This document shows positions 1 to 8,961 of a stretch of DNA of 64,000 bases, piece after piece (the stretch's first letter is position 1; every line of letters begins with the position of its first letter). The stretch lies in NCBI RefSeq assembly GCF_018274385.1, contig NZ_JAAFYZ010000015.1, positions 20,366 through 84,365 of the forward strand, given 5' to 3'. The notes beneath the pieces are model-generated. The model worked only from the letters and a program-made list of their open reading frames with translations, was not told the origin of the DNA and did not search any database. This stretch comes from Catenulispora pinistramenti. Its GTDB lineage: Bacteria > Actinomycetota > Actinomycetes > Streptomycetales > Catenulisporaceae. Made by a program: the position numbers and the translations under genes.

Positions 1-2
1 CG

Positions 3-1040
3 AAGCTGCCCGCCGACCAGAAGTCCAACGCCACCTTCGCGGCGCTGCCGCTGATCTGGCACTGGGAGTACACCAGGGACACCGCCTACCTCCAGACGCA
101 GCTGTATCCGCTGCTGAAGGAACTGGACGCGTTCTGGCGCGACTTCGCGGTGTGGGACGGCAAGCGCTGGGTGTTCGAGCACTCCTCGGCGCACGAGGGC
201 GGCGACGACACCAACCCGAACCTGGACCTCGGGTTCGCGCGCAAGGTCGTCAACACTCTGCTGGAGACCTCGGCGATCCTCGGTGTGGACGCGAACATGC
301 AGTCCACGTGGCAGAGCTTCCTGGCCAAGCTCAGCGCGTACCCGACCGGCACCTACAACGGCGTCACGGTCTTCTACACCGCCGAGGTCATCAACAACCC
401 GAGCCTGCCGGACAAGTTCGAGCCCGGGAACCAGCCGATCAACATGGAAGGCGTGATCTTCCCCGGCGAGCAGTGCTCGATCGGCGGGGACGCCAACCTG
501 TTGCAGTACGCGATCAACTCCCTGACTCAGATGAACTCCTGGGGCGTGACGTCGGGAGGCAACTCCAACAACGGCTTCCCCAAGGAGTTCACCATCGCGG
601 CCCGCGCCGGGTGGCCCGCCGACGATCTCGTCGACAAGTTCAAGGCCTCGATCGCGTATCTGTGGCGGGCCGGCAACGACACCGACTTCCAAGGCGGCGG
701 CGGGATCGAGACCTCCGGGTCGATCGAGACGCTGAACTCGATGCTGATGCAGAGCGAGGGCGGCGCCATCCGGGTCTTCCCGTGCTGGCCGACCTCGCAG
801 GACGCGTCGTTCACGCTGCTGGCCAAGGGCGCGTTCCTGGTGAACAGCGCCGTCAGCGGCGGCACCGTCGCCTCGGTCGGGATCACCAGCCAGGCCGGCG
901 GGAACGCCACGCTGGTCCTGCCCTGGACCGGCGGCACGGCGACCGTCACCGCCGACGGAACCTCCGTCCCCGTCACCGTTTCCGGTGGTCGGGCCACCTT
1001 CGCCACTACGGCGGGCACCACGTACAAGGTCACCCCATGA
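3..1040 (+). CDS. C-terminal part of a GH95-like glycoside hydrolase (5' end outside window)
   Basis: The frame is open at the left edge and 345 codons are visible before the stop. The visible part reads as the end of an (alpha/alpha)6-barrel glycosidase: an LPLIWHWEYTRDTAYL helix, the stretch FEPGNQPINMEGVIFPG, then GAIRVFPCWPTSQDASF, followed by a small C-terminal beta domain of roughly 70 residues. This layout resembles GH95-type alpha-L-fucosidase/alpha-galactosidase enzymes, which are usually secreted; any signal peptide lies outside the window. The stop overlaps the next gene's start (ATGA), so it is co-translated with the sugar permeases. The substrate cannot be decided here; the GH36 enzyme downstream suggests galactose- or fucose-containing glycans. 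Confidence 0.65.
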   Translation, partial: KLPADQKSNATFAALPLIWHWEYTRDTAYLQTQLYPLLKELDAFWRDFAVWDGKRWVFEHSSAHEGGDDTNPNLDLGFARKVVNTLLETSAILGVDANMQSTWQSFLAKLSAYPTGTYNGVTVFYTAEVINNPSLPDKFEPGNQPINMEGVIFPGEQCSIGGDANLLQYAINSLTQMNSWGVTSGGNSNNGFPKEFTIAARAGWPADDLVDKFKASIAYLWRAGNDTDFQGGGGIETSGSIETLNSMLMQSEGGAIRVFPCWPTSQDASFTLLAKGAFLVNSAVSGGTVASVGITSQAGGNATLVLPWTGGTATVTADGTSVPVTVSGGRATFATTAGTTYKVTP

Positions 1041-1972
1041 CATCCATGCAAGGCTCATTACGGGGGTCCAGCCAGGGTTCCCGGCAAAGCACGAAGAACC
1101 GGCGCTCGAACCTGGGGTACTTCCTCGGGTTCGGCGCGCCGGGGCTGTTCTTCTACGCGTGTTTCGTGTTCGCGCCGCTGGTGCTGAGCCTCGGCTACAG
1201 CTTCACCAACGCGGACGCGTTCGCGCCGCACACGAAGTTCACCGGGCTGCACAACTACGTGAAGCTGCTCGGCGACCCGGACTTCCGGATGGAGGTCCGG
1301 GTCACCACGATCCTCACGCTGATCATCGTGATCGTGCCGAACGTCGCAGGGCTGGCGATCGCGGTACTGCTGAACCGGCAGGGCCGGCTCTACCGCGCGC
1401 TGCGGACGGTGTTCTTCGTGCCGGTCGTGCTCAGTTCCGTGGTGGTCTCCGTGGTGTGGCAGGCGATGCTCACCGACGGCGGGCTGCTGGACACGGTGCT
1501 GGGCTCGATGGGGGTGAAGCATCCGCCGGGCTGGCTGTCCGATCCGTCGATCGCGCTGTATTCGGTGGGATCGATCGCGAGTTGGCAGCTGCTCGGGTTC
1601 TGCACGGTCGTGTATCTGGCCGGGCTGCAGGGCGTGCCGGACGAACTGCTGGAAGCGGCGGCGATCGACGGGGCCGGGAAGTGGACCCGGTTCCGGCGGG
1701 TCACCTGGCCGATGCTGGCGCCCGCGCTGACCATCAACACGGTGATGCTGCTGATCACCGGGTTCAAGACCTACGACTACGTGCAGGTGATCACGCACGG
1801 CGGGCCGGGGACCGGGACGACGGCCACGGTCGCGTACGGCGTGATCCAGACCGGGTTCACCGAGAACAAGACCGGGATGGCCTCGGCGATGGCCGTGGTG
1901 ATGCTGATCATCGTCGCGGTGGTGTCGAGCGTGGCGCTGCGGCTGCTGCAACGGCGGGAGGTGGAGCTGTGA
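1037..1972 (+). CDS. ABC sugar transporter permease, MalF/UgpA type
   Basis: 311 residues. A hydrophilic, Ser/Arg-rich N-terminus of about 35 residues is followed by six hydrophobic helices. The cytoplasmic EAA loop, which docks the ATPase, is visible near residues 205-220 (ELLEAAAIDGAGKWTRF). This is the first of two permeases forming the membrane channel of a CUT1-type carbohydrate importer. The start ATG overlaps the stop of the upstream hydrolase, and the gene's own stop overlaps the GTG start of the second permease, so the three genes form a tightly coupled operon. No ATPase gene is nearby; in actinomycetes a shared MsiK-type ATPase commonly serves such importers (family knowledge). Confidence 0.93.
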   Translation: MTSMQGSLRGSSQGSRQSTKNRRSNLGYFLGFGAPGLFFYACFVFAPLVLSLGYSFTNADAFAPHTKFTGLHNYVKLLGDPDFRMEVRVTTILTLIIVIVPNVAGLAIAVLLNRQGRLYRALRTVFFVPVVLSSVVVSVVWQAMLTDGGLLDTVLGSMGVKHPPGWLSDPSIALYSVGSIASWQLLGFCTVVYLAGLQGVPDELLEAAAIDGAGKWTRFRRVTWPMLAPALTINTVMLLITGFKTYDYVQVITHGGPGTGTTATVAYGVIQTGFTENKTGMASAMAVVMLIIVAVVSSVALRLLQRREVEL

Positions 1973-2871
1973 CGGCGGGAACGACAACTGAAGCGGCCGA
2001 GACGACGCCGGCGCGCGAGGCCGGGACGCATCCCGGCCGACGCGACGAGTCGCGGGCCCCGTGGGTGCGGCCGCTGGTCGCGCTGATCGTCACCGCGCTC
2101 TTCGCGGTGCCGCTGTATCTGGTCGTGGTGAACGTGTTCAAGCCCGGCGGCCATATCACCGGCTCGCCGGCGTCCATCCCGTGGCCGCCGACCCTGGACA
2201 ACCTCAAGGCGACGCTGGACCGTCCGGACAACCTCTACTGGGACGGCCTGATCAACAGCGTCGAGATCACCGCGGTCTCGATCGTGGTGCTGGCGATCCT
2301 GTCCGCGATGCTCGGGCACTACCTCGCCCGGACCCGCAGCCGGTTCGCGCGGGTCATGCTGCTGGTACTGCTCGCCGGGCTGATGGTGCCACCGCAGGTG
2401 ATCCTCGTGCCGGTGGTGCGGATCCTGCGGCTGACGCACCTGATGACCACTCTCACCGGCATGGTCGCGTTCAACGTCGGGTACTACATCCCGTTCGGCG
2501 TCTTCGTCTTCGCCGGCTTCATCCGCTCGATCCCGATCGAGCTGGAGGAGGCCGCGGCGTTGGACGGGGCCGGCCGGTGGCGCACGTTCTGGATCGTCAT
2601 CTTCCCGCTGCTGCGGCCGGCGACGGCGAGCGTGCTGATCTTCCTGGGGGTGTGGATCTGGAACGACTTCCTGGATCCGCTGATCATCCTCGGACCGGTC
2701 GGCGGGACCACCGTCACCGTCGGCGTCTATCGGGCACTCGGCGAGCACCAGTCGAACTACGGGCAGTTGTTCGGACTGATGTTCCTGGCCGCGTTGCCGG
2801 TGGTCATCTTCTACTTCCTGTTGCAGAAGCACTTCGTCAAGGGCCTGACCGGTGGCGCGGTCAAGGGCTGA
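1969..2871 (+). CDS. ABC sugar transporter permease, MalG/UgpE type
   Basis: 300 residues from a GTG start that overlaps the preceding stop codon (GTGA). After a variable cytoplasmic N-terminus of about 35 residues there are six membrane helices and the EAA loop around residue 190 (ELEEAAALDGAGRWRTF). The C-terminus LLQKHFVKGLTGGAVKG is typical of the MalG branch of CUT1 sugar permeases. It pairs with the preceding permease. The solute-binding protein is not seen and probably lies upstream of the window. Confidence 0.93.
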   Translation: MTAGTTTEAAETTPAREAGTHPGRRDESRAPWVRPLVALIVTALFAVPLYLVVVNVFKPGGHITGSPASIPWPPTLDNLKATLDRPDNLYWDGLINSVEITAVSIVVLAILSAMLGHYLARTRSRFARVMLLVLLAGLMVPPQVILVPVVRILRLTHLMTTLTGMVAFNVGYYIPFGVFVFAGFIRSIPIELEEAAALDGAGRWRTFWIVIFPLLRPATASVLIFLGVWIWNDFLDPLIILGPVGGTTVTVGVYRALGEHQSNYGQLFGLMFLAALPVVIFYFLLQKHFVKGLTGGAVKG

Positions 2872-2880
2872 AAGGGAATC

Positions 2881-5199
2881 ATGACGCTCATTCGGTCGAT
2901 TCCCGGGGCTCGGGCCTGGGTGGTGACCGCCGGCCGGTCGTGCGCGGTGTTGCGGCTGGACGATCGGGACCGGTTGTTGTCCGCGCACTGGGGACGTGCG
3001 CTGGGGGTGGAGCAGGCCGCGGCGTTGGTCGGAGTGCCGGTGGCCGTTCCGGTCGCGGCAGCTGTGGCCGGACCGGTCGGCTCGGCTTTCGGCGGCCCCG
3101 GCGGTCATGGCAGCTCCGGTGCTCTCGGAAGCTCCGGCGGTCACGGCAGCTCTGTGGGTCACGGAAGCTCCGGCGGTATCGGCGGTCCCGCAGAGGCTCC
3201 CGGCTTCGGCGCCGTCGGGCACGGCGGGGCCTGGCCGTTCGAGGAGGACGTCGACGGCCCGCTGGAACTGGCGGCCGGCGCCGCGTTCCAGTTCGGGCAC
3301 GCCCAGCTCGCCGTGCGGTTCGCGGACGGCACCCGCGATCTGGAGCTGCGGTTCGTCCAGGCCTCGATCGCGGACTCCGACGACTCCGGCGACTCGGCCG
3401 AGCTCGTCCTGAGCTTCGCCGACCGGCACTATCCACTGGCTGTGGAAAGCCGACACCGGGTTCGGAGGGGAAGCCCGGTGATCGAGCGGCGGCTGGTGTT
3501 GCGGCACACGGGAGCGTCGGGGGAGGAGCCCATCAGTGTACTGAGAGCTGACTCCGCCTCCTGGACGCTGCCGCCGCTCCCCGACTACCGGCTGAGCCAG
3601 GTGCGCGGGCGATGGTCGGCCGAAACCCGGCTGCACCGCTCGTCACCGCCGTTCGGGGAGACGCTGCTCACCAGCCGCCGCGGCATCACCGGCCACCACG
3701 CGAACCCGTGGGTCATGGTCGACGACGGCACCGCGGGCCCGGCCCACGGCCAGGTCTTCGGATGCGCGCTGGCCTGGAGCGGGAGCTGGCAGATCACGGT
3801 CGAGCGCACGTCTGCCGACCGCACTGTCGTGGCCGCCGGGTTCGGGCACGACGGCCTGGCCTGGTCGCTGGCACCCGGGGAGGTGCTCACCACCCCGGTC
3901 AGTGCCGGGATCTGGACGGACGGCGGGTTCGACGCGGCTTCGCAGGCGTGGCACGCATACGTCCTGGACCACGTGCTGCCGCACGCCGCGGAACTGCGGC
4001 CGGTCGTCTACAACTCCTGGGAGGCGACGGGCTTCGACGTCTCATTAGAGGGACAGCTGGCACTGGCCCGGCAGGCGGCGGCGCTCGGCGTCGAACTGTT
4101 CGTCATGGACGACGGCTGGTTCGGGTCCCGGACCTCGGACCGGGCCGGCCTCGGCGACTGGTGGCCCAACCCGGACCGGTTCCCGGACGGCCTCGCGCCG
4201 CTGGCCAAGGGCGTGCGCGAGCTGGGCATGGACTTCGGGCTCTGGGTCGAGCCGGAAATGGTGAACGCGGACTCTGATCTCTACCGCGAACATCCGGATT
4301 GGGTGCTGCACCAGCCCTTTCGGCAACGGAGCGAGCATCGGAACCAGTTGGTGCTGAACCTGGCCCGGCCCGATGTGGCCGCCTGGGTGCACGAGCAGCT
4401 GGACCGGCTGGTGGCCGAGAACGACATCGGGTTCCTGAAATGGGACATGAACCGGCCGTTCACCGAGGTGGGGTGGCCGCAGGCCGGTGCCGACGGAGGC
4501 GACCTGGTGTGGCGGAGGTACGTGGAGAACCTGTACGCCGTACTGGACAACCTGCGTGCCGCTCACCCGGCGTTGCGGATCGAGGCGTGCAGCGGCGGCG
4601 GAGGCCGGCTCGACCCGGGCATGCTGGCGCGCGTCGACCAGGTGTGGACGTCGGACAACACGGACGCGCTGGACCGGTTGGCGATCCAGGAGGGCTTCGC
4701 GCAGGTGTACCCGGCGCGGGTGATGTCGGCGTGGGTCACCGATTCGCCGAACCCGCACACCGGACGTCGGATCCCGCTGGAGTTCCGCTTCCATGTCGCG
4801 ATGGCCGGCGTACTGGGGATCGGCGGCAACCTGGCGGAGTGGAGCGAGGCGGAGTCGGCCACGGCGCGCGAGATGGTGGCTGCCTATAAGCGGATCCGGC
4901 CTGTTGTGCAGCACGGGGTGCGGTACGCGCACGGCGATGCGGCGGGGGATCTGAGCGGGGTGGAGTACGTCGCGGCCGATCGCTCCGAGGCCGTGGTGTT
5001 CATCTACCGGCGCGAGCGGCGGTTCGCGCAGATCGAGCGGCCGGTGGTGCTGCGCGGGGTCGATGCCGCCGGACGGTATCGCGATGTGCGCAGCGGGATC
5101 GTGCACCACGGCGCGGTGCTGCTGAGCCGGGGGCTGCCGATGGCTTTGGGCGGCGGCGATCCGGTCAGCACGATGGTGCATTTGGTACGGGAAGGGTGA
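2881..5199 (+). CDS. Alpha-galactosidase, glycoside hydrolase family 36
   Basis: 772 residues, starting 9 bases after the permease stop. GH36 enzymes release terminal alpha-galactosyl residues by a retaining mechanism. The family's blocks are present: an N-terminal beta-sandwich, the (beta/alpha)8 barrel entry VVYNSWEATGFDVS and MDDGWFG, the nucleophile in FLKWDMNR (Asp522) and the acid/base in TSDNTDALDR (Asp592). There is no signal peptide, so it probably acts inside the cell on oligosaccharides imported by the neighbouring permeases. Odd feature: residues about 65-117 are a Gly/Ser/His-rich low-complexity insertion (GHGSSG-type repeats) inside the beta-sandwich, not expected in the family. 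Confidence 0.92.
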   Translation: MTLIRSIPGARAWVVTAGRSCAVLRLDDRDRLLSAHWGRALGVEQAAALVGVPVAVPVAAAVAGPVGSAFGGPGGHGSSGALGSSGGHGSSVGHGSSGGIGGPAEAPGFGAVGHGGAWPFEEDVDGPLELAAGAAFQFGHAQLAVRFADGTRDLELRFVQASIADSDDSGDSAELVLSFADRHYPLAVESRHRVRRGSPVIERRLVLRHTGASGEEPISVLRADSASWTLPPLPDYRLSQVRGRWSAETRLHRSSPPFGETLLTSRRGITGHHANPWVMVDDGTAGPAHGQVFGCALAWSGSWQITVERTSADRTVVAAGFGHDGLAWSLAPGEVLTTPVSAGIWTDGGFDAASQAWHAYVLDHVLPHAAELRPVVYNSWEATGFDVSLEGQLALARQAAALGVELFVMDDGWFGSRTSDRAGLGDWWPNPDRFPDGLAPLAKGVRELGMDFGLWVEPEMVNADSDLYREHPDWVLHQPFRQRSEHRNQLVLNLARPDVAAWVHEQLDRLVAENDIGFLKWDMNRPFTEVGWPQAGADGGDLVWRRYVENLYAVLDNLRAAHPALRIEACSGGGGRLDPGMLARVDQVWTSDNTDALDRLAIQEGFAQVYPARVMSAWVTDSPNPHTGRRIPLEFRFHVAMAGVLGIGGNLAEWSEAESATAREMVAAYKRIRPVVQHGVRYAHGDAAGDLSGVEYVAADRSEAVVFIYRRERRFAQIERPVVLRGVDAAGRYRDVRSGIVHHGAVLLSRGLPMALGGGDPVSTMVHLVREG

Positions 5200-5223
5200 G
5201 ATGGGGCTTCTGAGTAAGGGAGG

Positions 5224-6264
5224 ATGCTGATGCGCGCGGTCCAAGTGGTCGGATTCGGGCGGCCGGTCGCCGTCGTCGATCGGCCGGAGCCGAAGGTCGA
5301 GGCGCCGCAGGACGTGGTGGTCCGGATCGCCGGAGCCGGCATCTGCCGTACCGACCTGCACATTGTCGAGGGCGGGCTGGAAGCGGCGTTCAACCAGCGG
5401 CTGCCGCTGACCCTCGGCCACGAGAACGCCGGCTGGGTCGAGGCGGTCGGCACCGGCGTCCCGCACCTTGCGGTCGGCGACCCGGTGATCGTGCACCCGG
5501 CCGTCACCTGCGGGTTCTGCGACGCCTGCCGGCGCGGCGCCGACATGCACTGCGCCACCTGGCGCTTCCCCGGTGTCGACGGCTGGCCCGGCGGATACGC
5601 GGAGCTGATGCTGACGTCGGCGCGGGCGCTGGTGAAGCTGGCGCCCGGCACGTCCCCGGCCCCACTCGCCCCGTTCGCGGACGCTGGCCTGACGGCCATG
5701 CACGCGGTGCGGCGCCTGACTCCGTTCGCAGGCACCGGCACGACAGTGGTCTGTCTCGGCTCGGGCGGCGTCGGACAGATCGCGGTCCAGCTGCTGAAGA
5801 TCCTGACGCCGGCCAGGGTGGTCGTCGTGGAACCGGATGAAGCGCGAGCTCAGACCGCTTACGAACTAGGCGCGGATGAGGTCGTCACCCTTCCCGCCGA
5901 AGCCGCCGCCGACGCCGTCCTGGACCTGACCGCCGGCCACGGCGCCCAAGCCGTCCTGGACCTGGTCGGCGAAGGCGGGGTTCCGGAGCAGGCACTGCGC
6001 ATGCTCGCGAAGGGCGCGGTGTACTCGATCGTGGGCTACGGCGGCGGCGTCCACATCGAGCACCTGGACATGATCAACCGCGAACTCACCATTGTCGGCA
6101 ACCAGATCGGCACGCACGCGGAGCTCGGCGAGCTGATGGCGTTGGCGGCGGCGGGGAGGGTGACGCTGGGTACTGAGACGTTCCCGTTGGAGGCTGCCGC
6201 CGAGGCGATGGCCGCTGTCGCCGCGGGGCAGGTCGGTGGCCGAGCCGTGTTGGTGCCTGAATAG
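5224..6264 (+). CDS. Zinc-dependent alcohol dehydrogenase, medium-chain family
   Basis: 346 residues from ATG 5224; a second in-frame ATG at 5230 is equally close to the GGGAGG ribosome site. The catalytic zinc region is GAGICRTD (Cys41) with GHENAGWVE. The structural-zinc cysteines are in CGFCDACRRGADMHC. The Rossmann motif is GSGGVGQIAVQ. It would oxidise an alcohol or reduce an aldehyde with NAD(P). It follows the alpha-galactosidase by 24 bases and ends 4 bases from the convergent Dyp gene, so it may be the last gene of the sugar operon, but the sequence does not reveal its substrate. Confidence 0.9.
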   Translation: MLMRAVQVVGFGRPVAVVDRPEPKVEAPQDVVVRIAGAGICRTDLHIVEGGLEAAFNQRLPLTLGHENAGWVEAVGTGVPHLAVGDPVIVHPAVTCGFCDACRRGADMHCATWRFPGVDGWPGGYAELMLTSARALVKLAPGTSPAPLAPFADAGLTAMHAVRRLTPFAGTGTTVVCLGSGGVGQIAVQLLKILTPARVVVVEPDEARAQTAYELGADEVVTLPAEAAADAVLDLTAGHGAQAVLDLVGEGGVPEQALRMLAKGAVYSIVGYGGGVHIEHLDMINRELTIVGNQIGTHAELGELMALAAAGRVTLGTETFPLEAAAEAMAAVAAGQVGGRAVLVPE

Positions 6265-6268
6265 CTCC

Positions 6269-7510
6269 TCAGCCGAACAGCGTCGATCCCAAGGCGTGCT
6301 CCGCGTCGAACCCCGGCAGGATCAAGAACGTCGCGCTGGCCGTGGTCGTGGTGAACGCCAGCAGCGCGTCGGAGTCGTCCATGTGCGTGAGGGTGGCGGT
6401 GAAGGTGTGCAGATCGTTCTGGAAGGAGATGAACAGCAGGCCGGGCTTCGGGTCGTCGATGCTGTAAGACCGGCGCAGCATGAGGCCGACGCCGACCACG
6501 TTCGCGTGCGCGCGGCGGGCGTGGGCGTCGGCGGGGATGAGGTAGCGGCCGTCGGGGGTTTTGGCGCCGAGGTCGGGGTTGCTGGCGATCGTGCCGCCGG
6601 ACAGGGGGACGCCGGTGGCGCGTCGGCGGCCGAAGACCGCTTCCTGTTCCGGGACGGACAGTGCGGCGAAGCGCGTCAGGTCCAGCTCCATGCGGCGGAC
6701 GACCGCGATGGTGCCGCCGGCGACCGGTGCGGGTCCGGCCAGCCACAGGTCGCTCTGCTGCTCGGCGGTCGTGGTGGGGCCGATGATGCCGTCGATGAAG
6801 CCGAGCAGGTTGCGCGGCGCGGCGCGGCCCGGCGCCACGGGGGTGTTCGGGCCGCGGCGGGCGGACTGGCGCCAGCGTTCGGTGACCCGGGCCCCGGCCT
6901 GGTCCAGTAGCGCGGCGGCCGCGACCGGCAGTACCAGCGTGTCGCCGGCGCACAGCTGGATCAGCAGATCGCCGCCGCGGGCCTGCGGGACGATCTCTTC
7001 GCGCGAGAACTGCGGGAGGTCGGCCGAGCCGGGCAGGGCGGCGTTGGCGTTGGCGCTTGCGTCGGTGTTGTTGGTGCTGGCAGCCCCGGCTGCCGATGCC
7101 TTCCGCACCACACCGGGTCCCACGCCGACCGTGATGGTCAGGTCCCCGGGGGCCAGACCCAGCAGCCGTGGCTCGGTCCCCGCAGTGAGTGCGAGCACTG
7201 TCTTGCCCAGCTCGGCCAGCAACGGCCCGACCGCGGCCTCGTCATCGATGTCTGCGACGACAGCCAGCAGATTCGGCTGCGCCGGCTGCGGAACGATGAC
7301 GCCGGCCTGATAGCGGCCGGTCGGCGGCACCGACGTGTCAGCGGGAGTGCTCTGTGCCTGAGCGTGGGCCTGAGCCTGGGCCTGCGACGTGTCAGACGCC
7401 GCGTGAGACTGCGAATGTGCATCGCACCCCGCGGCACCGCCGACGGCCACCACGGCCCCGGCCGTACCGAGGAAGGCGCGGCGGGACGGTTGCTGATCGG
7501 CTCGGCGCAC
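6269..7510 (-). CDS. Dyp-type peroxidase, Tat-exported lipoprotein-like
   Basis: 413 residues from a GTG start. The N-terminus RRAFLGTAGAVVAVGGAAGC combines a twin-arginine motif with a lipobox ending in Cys, so export folded with haem and possible lipid anchoring are expected. The Dyp fingerprint GFIDG (distal Asp) is present, and near the C-terminus the haem-pocket segment ADAHARRAHANVV precedes LMLRRSYS. Dyp/EfeB peroxidases oxidise dyes and phenolics or remove iron from haem. No efeU/efeO iron-uptake partners lie next to it, so a stand-alone peroxidase role is more likely. It converges with the alcohol dehydrogenase. Confidence 0.88.
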   Translation of the reverse strand: MRRADQQPSRRAFLGTAGAVVAVGGAAGCDAHSQSHAASDTSQAQAQAHAQAQSTPADTSVPPTGRYQAGVIVPQPAQPNLLAVVADIDDEAAVGPLLAELGKTVLALTAGTEPRLLGLAPGDLTITVGVGPGVVRKASAAGAASTNNTDASANANAALPGSADLPQFSREEIVPQARGGDLLIQLCAGDTLVLPVAAAALLDQAGARVTERWRQSARRGPNTPVAPGRAAPRNLLGFIDGIIGPTTTAEQQSDLWLAGPAPVAGGTIAVVRRMELDLTRFAALSVPEQEAVFGRRRATGVPLSGGTIASNPDLGAKTPDGRYLIPADAHARRAHANVVGVGLMLRRSYSIDDPKPGLLFISFQNDLHTFTATLTHMDDSDALLAFTTTTASATFLILPGFDAEHALGSTLFG

Positions 7511-7586
7511 AGCGTAGAGACTGCCATATCCGTCCGCCCGGTAGTGAATCCGAGTCCTGAGTCCATCGTTCGTGCCAGACTGAGCC

Positions 7587-8927
7587 GTGCCACATTTGGG
7601 TTTGCGCGGGAGCGCGGTGCTGGGTGTCCTGACGTTGGCGACGGCCGCGTGCGGCAGTGGTGCGAGTCATCCCGCCGGCCAGGGTCACCGCCCGGCCGGG
7701 AGCAACGTGACCATCCAGGTGCCGGCGGACGCGCCGACGATCTCCGCCGCGGTGGCACTGGCCGAGCCCGGAGACCTCGTCTTGGTCGCGCCGGGCGTCT
7801 ACCACGAGACGGTGAAGATCAAGACACCTCAGATCACGCTGCGTGGCGAATCGCGGGACAAGGTCGTCATCGACGGGCAGCTGCAACAGGCGGACGGTGT
7901 CGTGGTCACCGCGCCCGGGGTCGCGGTGGAGAACCTGACCGTCGAGAACAACACCCAGAACGGTGTGCTGGTCACCGGTTCGGCCCGGGCGGCCGCCGGG
8001 TCGCCGGAGTCCGGCGGCGACTACGACACCGGCAGCGAGCCGGTCAACTTCCTGAATTCGTTCCTGGTGTCCTACGTGACGGCGACTCGCAACGGCCTCT
8101 ACGGCATCTACGCGTTCTCCGCACAGAACGGCGTCATCGAGGACTCATACACCTCGGGCGGCGCCGACTCGGGCATCTACGTCGGCCAGTGCAAGCCGTG
8201 CCACATCGTGGTGCGGGACAACATCGCCGAGCTCAACGCGGTCGGCTACGAGGGCACCAACGCCAGCAACGACATGTACGTCGTGGGCAACCGCCTGGTC
8301 GGCAACCGCGTCGGCCTGACCACCGACTCCGACCACCAGGAGAAGCTGCTGCCGCAGCAGGGCGCGGTCGTGGCGGGCAACCTGGTCGCGGCCAATCAGC
8401 AGGCCGCGACGCCCGAACAGGCCGACGGCGGTTGGGGGATCGGCATCGGCATCGACGGCGGCAGCTCCAACCAGTTCCTGCACAACCGGGTCACCGGCAA
8501 CGTCAACGCCGGTCTGGAGATCACCGCGACCCAGGACGTCCCGCCGAACGACAACCAGATCCTGGACGACGTCTTCGCGGGCAACGGTCTGGACGTCGGC
8601 TGGACCTTCCCGAACGCGACCGTGGGCCAGGGCAACTGCGTGAGCGGCACCGGCCTGGCCACGAACCCGTCCGGGCTGACCAAGACCGCGGCCTGTCCGG
8701 CCACCCACCAGACGCAGTCCCCGTCCGGCACGTGGAGCGCACCGACCCCGCCGGCCGGGATCCCGTTCACCACCGTGGCCGCCCCGCCGGTCCAGCCGCA
8801 GTTCCCGAACGCCGCCGGCGCGCCGGCCACCGTCGTCCCGGCCACGCCGACGATGCCGGACCCGGCCGGTATTCAGGTGCCGACGGCGTCGCTCCTGGCG
8901 GCTACGGCCTTGGTACAGGCTTCCTGA
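7587..8927 (+). CDS. Secreted right-handed beta-helix lipoprotein
   Basis: 446 residues from a GTG start, divergent from the Dyp peroxidase. The N-terminus ends in LATAAC, a lipobox, so the mature protein should be lipid-anchored outside the cell. Residues about 45-340 carry regularly spaced beta-helix turns of the NosD/pectate-lyase-like type (ITLRGESRDKVVIDG, VENLTVENNTQNGVLV, HNRVTGNVNAGLEI). A CKPC pair sits near residue 205. The C-terminal 100 residues are Pro/Thr/Ala-rich, as in wall-spanning linkers. No catalytic residues can be named. The usual annotation would be 'right-handed parallel beta-helix repeat-containing protein'; the true ligand is unknown. Confidence 0.8.
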   Translation: MPHLGLRGSAVLGVLTLATAACGSGASHPAGQGHRPAGSNVTIQVPADAPTISAAVALAEPGDLVLVAPGVYHETVKIKTPQITLRGESRDKVVIDGQLQQADGVVVTAPGVAVENLTVENNTQNGVLVTGSARAAAGSPESGGDYDTGSEPVNFLNSFLVSYVTATRNGLYGIYAFSAQNGVIEDSYTSGGADSGIYVGQCKPCHIVVRDNIAELNAVGYEGTNASNDMYVVGNRLVGNRVGLTTDSDHQEKLLPQQGAVVAGNLVAANQQAATPEQADGGWGIGIGIDGGSSNQFLHNRVTGNVNAGLEITATQDVPPNDNQILDDVFAGNGLDVGWTFPNATVGQGNCVSGTGLATNPSGLTKTAACPATHQTQSPSGTWSAPTPPAGIPFTTVAAPPVQPQFPNAAGAPATVVPATPTMPDPAGIQVPTASLLAATALVQAS

Positions 8928-8961
8928 ATCTCGCTTTGGACGACGGGCTTACGTGACAGGC

